From Ianthella basta (taxonomy: Eukaryota; Porifera; Demospongiae; Verongiida; Ianthellidae), in contig OZ025883.1 in NCBI GenBank assembly GCA_964019415.1, positions 3,781,586-3,845,585 of the forward strand: a stretch of 64,000 nucleotides of DNA, in the 5' to 3' direction. Both the position numbers and the translations under genes were made by a program. The notes under the pieces are model-generated. The model was not told the origin of the DNA. It made no database searches and saw only the letters and a list, made by a program, of their open reading frames with translations. This document shows positions 31,201 through 42,752 of this stretch, piece after piece. How positions within the stretch are numbered: the first letter of the stretch is position 1; each line of letters starts with the position of its first letter.

Positions 31201-34200
31201 CAAGGGGAAGTTTATACAGGTAGAATAGGGCCAATCGTTGGGACTTTAGAAAGTGTCCGCATAATCGAGGTGTCCGCTTTTCAGGGGTGTCTGCAAGGCG
31301 GGGTTCCACTGTAGTTACGGCAACATTCAAGTAAGCACTGCGGCTGATTCCCAACTCTTATTTCAGAGCGGGGAATAATGGTTCAATGTTTACTCACTCA
31401 AGCTATCAAGTGTAGAATGTGGCAGGTAAAACAGGAAGAAATCCATGAGCTAGTGTATCATGTAAAGTAGGGTCCATGCCATGCATATATAGCTACAATC
31501 ATGCTGCATGTGAACATACTTGAATGTCACTGTATAGGATAAGATCCAAATTCTGCAATGGTCTGTGGTCAAACGTCTCTTCCAGTGCCTGTGAAGTGTA
31601 GCCTTCCTTCACCGACAGAATCAACCTTTGTAGAGACCCAGCAGCCTGGCACAGTGCTCTGGCATCTGTAGGAGTAAGGAATGAGGAATAAGGAGAAGGA
31701 GGGACATAAAAGGCATACATGGTGGCTTTAAAGTGATATAGGGAATCTTTGGTTAAGCTATGAATAACTTGTGCCCTTGAAGTTCAGCAGTTTACCTGCC
31801 TGAATGCCCATGCCTAACCAGCATACATGCATGCATACATGGAATTCATTGTCATTGGAAACAAGTATTGAGACCTTAATTCAACATGCATTACATGAGC
31901 CACATAAGTGCCACATATGCACAGTAGGTGGATCACACACGGTTCCATTCACTCACCTGCAATTGTGAGCTGGTTCACACATAGTGTCAGCGACTGCAAA
32001 AGAGGATTACCCTGCACACTTGCAACTATATGATGGAAGCTGGTGGGGGGTAAGGAGTAGATGATTGATGAAAAGTGCAGTTCAGTCAGGTGCTTGCACT
32101 TTGTGAGGCAATAAGAGAGTACCATGGTGTCAAAAGTGGTGAGGTACAAATCAAACGTGAGACAGCTGTTCAACTGATTGGCGATGTTCTGACAAAGAGA
32201 CTCATTCTGAGACTCAAACAAAGTATGAAACACATACAAAAGATAAGGAGTGTAAGTATAACAGTTTGATGGCAGTTCACCGCCTTTGGGAAAAATAGCC
32301 TCATTGACCTCTGTTGACATCAACTGGGTAAGACCGGCATAGAATTTCAGGACAACAGCAAACTTGGGATTGCAGTAGTTTTCCTTCCAGAAGGCAACTT
32401 GTTCTGGCTTGGGCAAATGAGAAAGATGGTAAGCAGCAAAATACTCCTGTTTTGTTGTATGGCTGAAGTTCAGTGTAGCTGACAAACCATCCTGGTCAGT
32501 ATGCAAGTGAAGCAAGCCTCCAAAGGATGATTCTTCTAACATCTCATCACACTTGACTATGTCACAGAAAACATGGCGCACTTCGTCTTCATAGAAGGTG
32601 AATCTGGGAGATAGCTGGGTGAGGCCTTTGAAAGCGAGAGCACCAAGGGATGATAACAGGTGATCAACATCTGGTGGGAGGTCAATTAGAGATGGGTCGA
32701 TTCGAGATGCTTTCTTTGCTTTCTGTTTCTCTCGAACAACAGCCTTGGCAATGGAGTGCTTGTAGCACTCAGTCATGGTTGAAGGGAATGCTGACTTGCC
32801 TGCAACGCCATGTTCATAAATGGAACAGAAGATCTGCAAGTTCATTGGTGTGTATGCTCCCCCCATTAGGTCTGGACGGGCCCTCAGATCAGACAGCATG
32901 GCTTTTGCTTTGTCAGGATTGCTCTTAAAAAAGTCCAGCACGTACAATTCCACTGAGCTTTCATTAAAACCAAGGATTTCATAGAAGAGAGTGCTGTGCC
33001 CTTGTAGAAGTGGGCACCCACCAGGGCGTGTGGACACTATGATATGCGCTTGGGGAAGGAGACGGCCTTCCAAGAAAGCCCTTAAGAGGGATCCTTCAGA
33101 GGCATCCATCAGGCAACGCACCTCATCTGCTCCATCAAAAATCAACAACACATTCTCTCCCTCACTCTCCAGCAGTGCCTCGGCTGAGGCTAAACACTTC
33201 TTCCTTTGGATGTAGTATCGAAGTAGTTTTTCTAGGCCAGCATCATTTTCATCTTTCATAGCTTGTGACAAGGCTTTGTCACGTAGAGGGAAGAACAAGA
33301 CAAGGGAAAAATCACTCTGTTCATTGTTGGCAACCATCTGACATAGGTGCTTGAGGAATGTGGTTTTACCTATGCCAGGCTGTCCATAAATCACCCGAGT
33401 TTGCTGTGTTCCTTTGAAAAGGAAATGATTTGCTGCTACTCGGTTAATATTAGTTGTTTCCTCTGACAGTTGTATGCTACAGTCACGAAATAGCTTCAAG
33501 AACTCTCTTTGATCTCCCTTCTCTCTTGCTTTTGGGAGACTCTCTAGCACAGCTACATCAATGAATTGTAGTTTGTGTGGCTCTTCTGTAAGAGACAGCC
33601 GCTGGTAACTGTTGTAAACAAGTCTCCTTGCATGTTGGAGTGGGTCTGGGAGGACAGGACACACCTCCACCTATAGGAGTATGGAGTGACACTAGTAATA
33701 TGCATAGCATAGAAATGTTTGTGGTTGCCTCAATCCGTGAAAATTATACACACAAAATTTACATACAAAGAATATAGTAGCAACAAAATATAATATTATG
33801 TCTAATAGTGCATATACTATACAAGAATGATGTATTGCAATAGTCAGGTGTCATATGGCCCTACTCACAAGGGGAGAGGTGAGGTTGTGTCAAGCAATGC
33901 CCCTGACTGCATTTGTCTGATAAATAGGCCCAGGCCTCTATTTCTTTCCAGAAGCTTTGATCCAGCCTGCATCCTAGCCTGGCTTCTATTATTAAATCCG
34001 GTACGACTGATACCTAGCCATGTTTCATATATAAAATCTGTGACAACACATGGCTGCCATCAAGATCCGCCAAGCTGAGGTCTTTCTAGAAGGCAATATT
34101 GCCAGGACACACAAGCTAATTGAATGTATGAAACAGTGTGCTCATCATTACTGTGCATTGCGGTGTATGTATCTACTTTGCGGTGTAACACTATGTAGAC

Positions 34201-36041
34201 CACTTCCATTTCTAATGAATAATGGCTAATGGGTTGAGTTTCACCTGCTCTGGTATAAATGGCACAAACACCATGCAGACAGCCATTACATACGTATGTG
34301 CATATTATACAAGAAGGCATATAATATTAAAGTGCTTACACAATAGGGTGCTCCAAATCCATTCTGCATGGATATACCATTGGCAACATCACCCAGACCA
34401 GCACTCTTCAGAGCATCCAATAACCCCATCCAATTGACTGACACATTTGTGTTCCCACTCCACCAGTACATGACAGCCTCAAAGCAGGCATTATCCTCTT
34501 GGTGTGGGTTGTTGCTACGTGCTAATTTGACAATAGAATGGGGCACTGCCAAGTAGGTACACACTGCTTGCCACTTATCTCCGGCCTTCTGACAGATGTG
34601 AGTGCGGATGTCAGCCTCTGTTGGCTTTGATTTGAGGAAACCTGCAATGGTAATGAACAAGTGGCAGTAGGGATGGGAGGCAATGGGTCCTGGGGGTCAC
34701 CTTACAGTACTATAGTTTATAGTGATCATGACCCCATACTGTCAAATACAATTCATCACAGCTAGCATTAAAGCTATATGTATAAAGAGGAGTTAAGCAG
34801 AACGGTTGTCCGCGAAGTCCTCCCGCGAGCAACAATGCATCGACACCAAACTTCCCCAGATTACGGATGCCACACCTAGTCTTGATCTTAGGGGGGGCGA
34901 CGTGTGCAAATAAGCTTCTGCCGAGGAGCGTGCGGCAAAACCTATGATGAACTGACGGTCAGCCATCTTGGATCTGCGAAAACGTACAGGACCTACATGA
35001 AAAGCTGTGATCATTGCAGATGCAGTACTTCCTGTTGTAAAATGAAAAGATCAATCAATCAATCATGTTCCAAGGGTGCCAGCTGTGGAATGTACCTGCA
35101 TGAGGAGAAGGTGTTGCTGAGCTATCTAGTTTGAAGCGTTACAACTGATCCAAACACGGTTTGCTTCATCTCAAGATGCACAGCCATGGGCAGAAAACTA
35201 TGTGAGGCCACCTGAAAAATCACATTCGTTAAGTGGTTATCACGAAATTTGCAACTTTTAATTGAAAAGGGAATCGCTCAGCAATAAATGTGAAATTGAA
35301 TCTGGCCTTGCATAGGATTGTGCACACACGCTTGTAGATGCTATATACAGGTTTGATTCTTCTCAGCCTTTTATGGCATGACCAGATAGAGTTTTCTTGA
35401 AGGTCTCTGACTCCATCCGCAGGGATATTTTTGAGTTTCAGTTTCATTATTCATTAATGGAAATGTTAATCAATTAATGATTGGCACCGAAGTATGGGAA
35501 ATTTACTTGACAATCATATTTGCAATCATGAAGACAATTAGTTATGTGGTTGCAAAGTTACATAAGCAAAGCAATGCACCCAAAAAGGAAGCTTTTAGTT
35601 GTACCTTTAAGATATATATTTCAAAATTGGCAACTAAATTTAGTGGCTTGAAAGTCTTAAAGTTTTGCAGTTTCCATAGAACAAAACTTAGGCTTTTTGT
35701 CCTTCTTGCCTAAGTCTTTCTTCTCTGCATTTTATGCAGCCACAGATGTCACAGTAACATTCAATGATAACATCAAATTCTGCCATTAATTATGCAGATC
35801 ACCATGCAGCATAGGAATTCACACCTATAGATGCCAATTCCTCAAGGTTCAGGAGTGGACATATCCTATATGCATTCTTACCCTGAAATGTGCCCGTTTC
35901 TGGATAACCCTCTGGTGAAGGTTGAGTTAGTGGCTGCAGTTCGTTAACATCACCTGGGTGGGGGTCATCAATACTTATGCATGAATCGTCATCATTTGAC
36001 CTTCCTTCCTTCTTACGAATTTTTCTAGGTCGCACTTCCAT
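28221..36041 (-). CDS. NLR-type receptor: Death - NACHT - LRR-like
   Basis: Six exons (5' to 3'): 36041-35882, 34641-34340, 33670-31957, 31665-31520, 29143-28997 and 28454-28221, in phase, giving 900 aa. Residues about 54-154 form a Death-type domain. The large exon carries a NACHT ATPase with Walker A GQPGIGKTT (about 250-258) and Walker B LLIFDGADE (about 329-337). STRPGG fits the sensor region, and the winged-helix part follows. LRR-like segments come after (TKCKHLTELHFSS, NPLLQSLTLCVNQL, LQNLDLILYSDI). The C-terminal exon is acidic and LRR-poor. The protein should be a cytosolic sensor that oligomerises on ATP binding and signals through Death-domain contacts; that is family knowledge. 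Start: the Met at 36041 fits the basic N terminus, and 36080 is an alternative. A possible extra LRR exon near 30560-30690 has incompatible phase and is left out. A MITE sits in the fourth intron. Confidence 0.88.
30737..31311. mobile_element. MITE with CAGTGGRA ends, TA flanks
   Basis: Left end CAGTGGGAATCCC...GCGGACACC and right end GGTGTCTGCAAGGCGGGGTTCCACTG are inverted repeats with TA on each side. Inside are several copies of the phrase GGTGTCCGCATTTCA. About 575 bp with no coding frame. It lies in the fourth intron of the NLR gene. The ends and TA target suggest the Tc1/mariner/pogo group. Confidence 0.85.
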
Positions 36042-38680
36042 TCTTGGGTAAACACATCTAGGGGTATAAAATAGGGACACAATAGGGACACAACAGTGTG
36101 TTAGTGGATGATCTGACTAAGACCCCTCACATTGACATGCAACTGGGAAAAACCAAATTCGGTCAATGAGAGTCTCGTTTGTTTTGGTTCACACGACCTA
36201 TTGTCACAATCTAATTATATCAATTACAAAAATTCTAAGATGGTGTTGGGAGCTGGGCCACACGATATTTTTGTCCCAATGCGGCACAGGAGGCACACAG
36301 CCTGAAGGAGCGCACATGTAGTAGCAAGTCGACCTTCTGTGGCAAGCATGTTGAAATATTTATTGCATGTGCTGTGTACAAGCTCAGAAATGGTCAAGCA
36401 CAGTGCCCAGGAGTATCATGAAAGGCTTCTGAAACTCCGCAGATAACATCTGATAGCCTTGCATAACATTTTGTACCAGTCGTTCTCAATAGTCGATTCA
36501 GTGGTAGACATAAAGATAGACAGATACATAGATAGATGTTTGACAGGAAAACACCATCAGCCTGATATCAGCTGGTCTGCCTGGGGGTCCTGCAGACACA
36601 CTTACATTAGACAAAAAGAGATGGATGCATAGAATGTCATAATAGATTAATGAATAAAATTGTACTAAGTTAAGTGTCGGAATGTCAGAATGGTTGTTCC
36701 CTAAAGCAGAATTATTAACCTTCTAGCAACAGAGTTTCAGTAGCGGATGATGGCAGGTATACTTGTGAAGGATAGGGGAGTTCGCTCAGTGCACTACAGT
36801 ATCCACAACCGTAATACGTGTGACTTCTGGATCTCGGTGCGAACCTCCGACAATTTGCCTATATGTATCCTCCTCGCTATTGCTTTATGAGTTGTGGGGT
36901 AGTCTGTACAGTACATAATGTGCTCTGAATACCTCACCTGTACGTCTGTACCTGATTAAAGCTGTTGTCTAACCTTAATTCCTAAATACGTTGCATTCAT
37001 TATAATGGTGTCGCAGTTTCTATTGGCAGCCATTTTGTAAAATGGCTACGGTTCGCCACATGGCGCTTACTTTCGAAAGGACGTGTCTGGAGACTGACTG
37101 TAGTAATCAATGAAGTATACATATCAATCAATTGCTCAAAGACTGGTCTTTAATTATGTGTCACAGACCTACTTGGACGAGTTACGTTTTCACTTCGTTT
37201 GGACTCACTACATGTAGAAAGTAAGTAAGGCAGACAGAGCACATCTACATCGATTCAATCAGTATACTATTTGTAGTCGCAATCAAATCCTTTCCTACGC
37301 AGCTCGTTCGTGCTCTCCCTGTTCTGATGGGATGCATGTTCTTAACTTCCGTAGTTTCGTTCAAAACTTACCCGACTAGTTGTCACTAGATACCTACCAA
37401 TACCCACCTCGCCACTAAGGATTAAACCTCGCGCTTACTGCAAGTTCGTCCACGTCCGCCACCTCGCTTTGCACCTATATTATAGCCAACCGGGGGTCGA
37501 AGTCGGGGAGAGTTGCAGTGTGAACTCTGGTTCGAACCATTAGCCCGAGACGACCCGTCAGGTTACCGCATTCACATGTAACTACGCACCACAGAAGCGT
37601 TTCAGGTCCCTGTTAAAGGGGTGTACCTAAGTGATCCGTATAATGTACCCTGGGTGAGGTGCATGACGATGCAATAGTTGAGTAAACAAGACTGTATGCA
37701 TGAGCAGTGATGCATGGATAATTTTCTATATCCCAATCACAATTTAATCAGTCAGCAAGTGGTGCACATGTCCTGGTACGCACTGTGACAACCAAGGTAG
37801 ATTGCCATGAGTGGATATCACAGCCGATCAATGGCACAGTCCATATGTTGCTAGCTGTTACTCAGACAAAGGCACTCTTTCCCTTGATGTACACTGGTTG
37901 AATTTCTGGGGTAACTTCGTGAATGGGGTAAATCAGTCTGTGAATTCAACTTCAGAAGACTGTAACTTCTGAAATACGCTGGTGATCTAGTTGTACTCTG
38001 GCACACAAGATCCTGATTCTATGGTGAGCTCCTCACAGGCGCGCTGAAATGTATGTGTCTTCCGTGCTGCGACAGTGGAGCAACTTTGTCCAGTGGTACT
38101 GCAAATTTCTTCAAATAACTTTAGTTCTCCCTTCATTCTCAATTAAAAATTCCTAAAAATATAAGAAGCCCGACTCCACAGTCACAGTGTGTGTGTGCAC
38201 TGAACTTCCACTTGCAGCCTAGTTCCGCGCTGAGAATAGTCTCACGCTCCAGTTTAGTACTTCGTGAAATTATTGCTACTATTGTATAATCTGTGATGTC
38301 TATTTTGGTAGCAAATCTGTTGTAATTGCCAACATTCTTGCTGAATGAATGGCCAGAGACTCAATGGTGCCATCTAGTGTCATTTCCTCAGACACAAAAT
38401 ATGCTGATTTGTTTGCTATTTTCCTCAGATAATTGCCATTTCAGAAATTTATGAAGTTACCCCATGAATTATTTTTCGACCTTTATCAAACGTTTGTGGT
38501 TATCTCTAGAACTACAAATTCAATCCAGCTTGAGATTGGTGTGCTTGGTGGACATAGAGGCCAGTAACCAGTGACTGTGTTAGACCTTTGTTGCTTACCA
38601 ACTGTCAGAAATACACGGTGATAAAGTTTTTGTGGAGTTGCCCAATATTACCTTGCAATTTGAGTGTATGCTAGAAGGAA
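36042..38680. other. Intergenic region upstream of the NLR gene
   Basis: About 2.6 kb without a recognisable gene or RNA. A GC-richer patch near 37300-37600 contains phrases such as ggttcgaacc that resemble the interior of the TIR element at 39.8 kb, possibly an old relative. The NLR promoter presumably lies in the first few hundred bases. Confidence 0.35.
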
Positions 38681-38947
38681 ACAGTTGAGAAGGAAAGAAT
38701 ACTAAGTGTAACACAGCCAGGCCTAATGGAAGGAGCTATGTCCAAAGACCTTGAAGGTAACTTGTTGAAACAAGACACAATCGATGCTGTTACTGTCCAA
38801 AGACCTTTGAAATGAAACGAAAGGTAACCGGACAATAACGACTTCGATTGTGTCTCGTTTCGACAAGTTGCCTTCAAGGTCTTCGAACATAGCTCCTTCC
38901 ATCGGGCCTGGCTGTGTTATGCTTAGTATTCTTTCCTTCTCAACCGT
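38681..38947. repeat. Long inverted repeat (hairpin), arms about 118 bp
   Basis: The left arm starting ACAGTTGAGAAGGAAAGAAT returns as its reverse complement, ending ATTCTTTCCTTCTCAACCGT. Arms span about 38681-38799 and 38830-38947 with a spacer of about 30 bp. They differ by scattered substitutions only. No coding frame. It could be a fold-back element or a source of hairpin RNA. Confidence 0.9.
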
Positions 38948-39785
38948 CCCACGCAGTATGAATTGCGTGCGTACGTATATATGGATTTACATGATCATGT
39001 ATTCTAGTCGAATAGCGCTCTAACTTACTGGAGAGTCTTACCAAGCACAGAGAAAGCCAATGGAAAATAAGACAAGTCGATAATAACGGGCGAGTGTGAG
39101 TAGCTGTTTTTTGATGGAATGCCCTATCTAATGCATTGGTACAGTACGGTTTCCGAAAATTACACAGGGCCCATCTGGCGGCTGACAGTCAATTATACGT
39201 AGCTTCTTAGGTTCTATTGCCAGCCCTACTGTAGTCCACACACAGTGACACACACACACAGCCTACCTCAAGAAAGTCAGTTTACTCACTTAGTAATGCT
39301 AGTAGTAGTTGCTGAGGCTTCTGAGGGCCGATGAACGCATGAAGGAAAGGAACGATACCAGGGAGCTACGTATAACTAGCTATCTGCCGTAGGACTGAGG
39401 AATAGTCTGGCGTGCGTAGGCCGTAGATTAGTGGTATCGTACAGTGCACCTCTGCCAACCCCGAGTGAGTTAGTGTCTTACTCTTGGAAGTAAATGCTCG
39501 CTCACGGCTTCACACAAATGCGCCAGTCGCTGGGATTCTTCAGCCGGGCCGGCTACGATACCTCACCGTCCTTACGCACCGCGGGCACAGATGGAATGCA
39601 CGAGTGGCATTTCCTGAACATTTCCTGAAGCACACCCTGTCAGGACATTTTCGTATTCTTCCTAGTGTGAATTGTAAACGGACGCGATACGGGCGAAGAT
39701 ACGGACTGTTCCTGTTTGCATGGCGTAACAAGCTGCGCAGGAAATGAACCTACGGGAAAGGGAAGAAACCCTCATACTTGGCAAG
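38948..39785. other. Intergenic, nothing recognised
   Basis: Moderately GC-rich toward 39480-39750. An 87-codon frame there has no recognisable domain and is not called. Confidence 0.35.
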
Positions 39786-40956
39786 CCTTTCACATGGACC
39801 GCTTAATCCGGAATCGTGATCCGGATTGAACCCGGTTCGACACGGATTAGCGTTCACACGGCGACCTCCCGATTGGGTACCAACCCGAGTTTTAGAAAAA
39901 TGGCGGACAATCACCACATTTTGATGGCATTTTTCTCGCTGCGCTGGAGGGCCTATGCCCGACCAAGCTAGAAGACGACTGACAGCAATAGCGCAATGCG
40001 TACGAAGCACAATTCGCGGGTTCTAAGTGGGCATCCAACCCACGCGTGAGTCGCCCGGCTCACCCTCGATTTTACCGAAAAGGATATCATTTCCATACGA
40101 TCCCAGTAGCTCTGCGCAGATGGTTACGTTCGACTATCTGCCCAAAAGAGCCTTGACCATTCGTCTGCCACGTCTACTCACACGGCGCCATTTTTAACCC
40201 GGATAAATGTGGGTCGACCCACCTCGCAAGCAGGGTTAGAACCTGGATGACAATCCGGGTTCGACCCGGTGTCACGGTTTATTCCATCCCCCCAGTTTTG
40301 TATCCCCCCGGGTAAAATAAACTAGGATACTTTATCCCCCGACTTCGAATTTCTGAGTATTTCTTAGCTATTTTTGGTGTGTTTCACCTCGAGGGGTTGT
40401 TCGGACAGCCATCAACCCTGCTTTGACAAGCAGTAGCTAAGATTCAGACCATTTCATGCTCCTCACATGCTCAGGCTGTAGCGTCGATGTACCTGCACAT
40501 CGATGTCCACCAGTTTGCGAAACTGCACGCCGTACTGCTACTCAAACACTTCTGCTTGTTGTAGTAGTGCCCTCTCGACATTCCTCGAGAACCCAGAGGA
40601 TTACACAAGCATCCCAGCCATGGTAGAAGGACAAAAACCTCACCGCGGTCGTCAGTTAACAAGATCGATGTGGTCTTCTGCAAGGACTGCGAAGGAAGTG
40701 CAGGGTTCGTAGATATCATCACCTAACAGTCTCTTCTGGTAGTGGTAAGTCTCATCCTGCAGCAGGGTGCATTTTACTAGCTTCTATCAGCATTTCTGTG
40801 TCGTTTAACCAACCTTCGGTTACCCGGGGGGATACTTTATACGGGGGATAAAATAAACTGTGACACCGGATTCGACCCGGATTCGACCCGGATTTTGACC
40901 CGGATTTGACCCCAAATGTGAACGCGCTAACCCGTAAGCGGTCCGTGTGAAAAGGG
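39786..40956. mobile_element. TIR element with CCTTTCACAYGGACCGCTTA ends
   Basis: The left end cctttcacatggaccgctta and the right end taagcggtccgtgtgaaaagg are inverted repeats. The interior is rich in CCGGATTCGACCCGG-type subrepeats, notably at about 40866-40915. A further copy of the right end (taagcggtccgtgtga) occurs at 40983-40998. Another TIR element (40268-40867) is inserted inside. No intact coding frame was seen. Confidence 0.75.
40268..40867. mobile_element. TIR element nested in the preceding element
   Basis: The left end GGTGTCACGGTTTATTCCAT and right end ATAAAATAAACTGTGACACC form inverted repeats, followed inward by runs of C on the left and G on the right. About 600 bp, non-coding. 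Its outer neighbours on both sides are the CCGG-rich interior of the surrounding element, which shows nesting. Confidence 0.8.
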
Positions 40957-41271
40957 TGAATGAGAACGCGCTAACCCGGGTTTAAGCGGTCCGTGTGATG
41001 GGAGTGCATGTAGAAAGGTGAAAATACTACCATGCAGTAAATATTTTCGGACATCAATTATAAAGATATCATGCATTAGTATAGTAATGATGCTAAGACA
41101 AGGAGAGTCCATAATTCAGCTACATGGGAAGAACAAGAATTGATAATTAACGCGCACAAATGTGCACTGCCTGATATAAGTCAACTTTCAGTAACAAAAG
41201 AGTTAGGGTGAGGGGGGAGTGATCACCACTTATGACATGTCAGTAAGTTTGATGATGGATGTGTGAGTGAG

Positions 41272-42060
41272 TTAATCACACAGCTGGGCCCCAGCACAAA
41301 AAATGAGGCCCAGTAGAGTGTCATAGACATCAATATGCCTTGCTGGGGCATGATATGCCGATATTAGGGCACGGAGGCAGGCCACTGCTGAGTTCAGCAA
41401 GCTGTATGACAGTCTGCATCTGATGAAGCTGAGGGCACTGCTGTATGGCCTCTTGAGGGCAACTGTGGCAGATGGTCCACAGCCTTCACTTGAAGACAGC
41501 CCTAGTGGTGTGAATATCCCATGCTCCACCTCTAGGATACACTTCTCATATAATCTCCTAGCTGCTTTCCTGCTCGTGCCTTCTGTAGCAGACATCAGTG
41601 AAAGACATGCAGCTAGAGGGGGCATAGGAGTCGAAAACCCTGACGTTGAAGTAGGTATTTCTTTGGCTTTTGTCCCAAAAGTTTTGGGTCCTAATATCTA
41701 GCCTAGCACCATCCTTGGTGCTGGTGCTACGAAGATGATAAGTCTCACCGCTGAGGGGCTGCAGCATCGGCTCAATGCCTACGTTGGGACACACCTCGGT
41801 TATGTAGCAGTTGGCCAAGAATGTCCCTTATCCCGTTGTGTTGTAAGGTGCGCATTGTTCCTTAGGAACAGCTGAGGGCAGGGCTCACCGTGAACTGATG
41901 TCCAAAGGGACAGTGTGAGGAGAGCTTCGCTGGTGTCCATTCGTACCTTAGACAAAGGGCTTGTGCAGGTTGAAGTTGTATTTGGCCAAGGGAGTGGTGA
42001 CAAACCAGGATGATGCACCCTTTCGCTGGCCTGCTCCATTACTCATTTGCTTGGGTTGGG
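41272..42060 (-). mobile_element. Retroelement remnant, C-terminal endonuclease-like domain
   Basis: On the minus strand several frames carry pieces of a protein common in marine invertebrate retroelements. In order they are KGASSWFVTTPLAKYNFNLHK, LQHNGIRDILGQLLH, EVCPNVGIEPMLQPLSGE, then GARLDIRTQNFW and FNVRVFDSYAPS, RRHEQESSRKAARRLYEKCI, and IRCRLSYSLLNSA. The ARLDI...FNVRVF pattern could be a PD-(D/E)XK-like nuclease core; that is inference. At least one frameshift (near 41815) and a stop break it, so it is dead. Confidence 0.65.
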
Positions 42061-42752
42061 CAGCACGGACTTTAGTGAGTTGGCCTTAGTGAGGGTTTCT
42101 GAACGGTTGTTGGAATGGATTGCGGCCTTCCTCTGCTTTTGCTCCAGCCGGACCTGGGTGGGATAGTCATAGTGTTGGTGACAGAGAGAGATCAACAAGG
42201 GGTGCTGTCACCGAGGCACATGCCCTGTAGTGAATGTTGGCATTCTCTGTCAGGACTGATATATGCTGAGGCCACCGTGTTGTGTAGGAAGTGACAATGG
42301 AACCTAGATGGAAAGCCCATCAATCTTACTCTGGTAACGGCTTAGTTACTTCTTTGAATCTTGTTCCCAACAAAGTCTGCACACTCTTGTCTCGACTGAA
42401 TAATTATGAATTATACACATAATATTCTGTACTGGGTCCTCCTAGTCTCCCGATGTAAGTATTGCAGCACACATTGCAAGTAACCTGATCTCCTCCGGAA
42501 TGCGTATATTAAGTTGCATCAGGTCCGCCTGAAGCGGGGTGCAATGCAGACCGTGCTGGACTGTGCAGCTGGTGGTGAACACGAGCTCCAGGCACTTCAA
42601 ATAACCTTCATAAATGAAGGGATACCTAACACCCTTCTCCCCACACAGAGCGTTTGAGGTTGCCATCCTCTCTCCGGACAGGGCAGCGCTACAGCGGGAA
42701 TCAAGTAGGGAAAGTACCGCCCGCCTCCGCAGAATTACTTGAGTATATTTAA
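42061..42752. other. Region upstream of the NEURL4-like gene
   Basis: A 74-codon minus-strand frame (42666-42442) begins 86 bp from the NEURL4-like start codon in a GC-richer patch. It could be a first exon of a divergent gene. No domain is recognisable and no downstream exons were found, so it stays a candidate only. The promoter of the NEURL4-like gene should lie just upstream of 42753. Confidence 0.25.

Noticed and set aside
39484-39747. 87-codon Arg-rich frame
   Set aside because: No domain, no splice context, and a similar-sized frame on the opposite strand; compositional.
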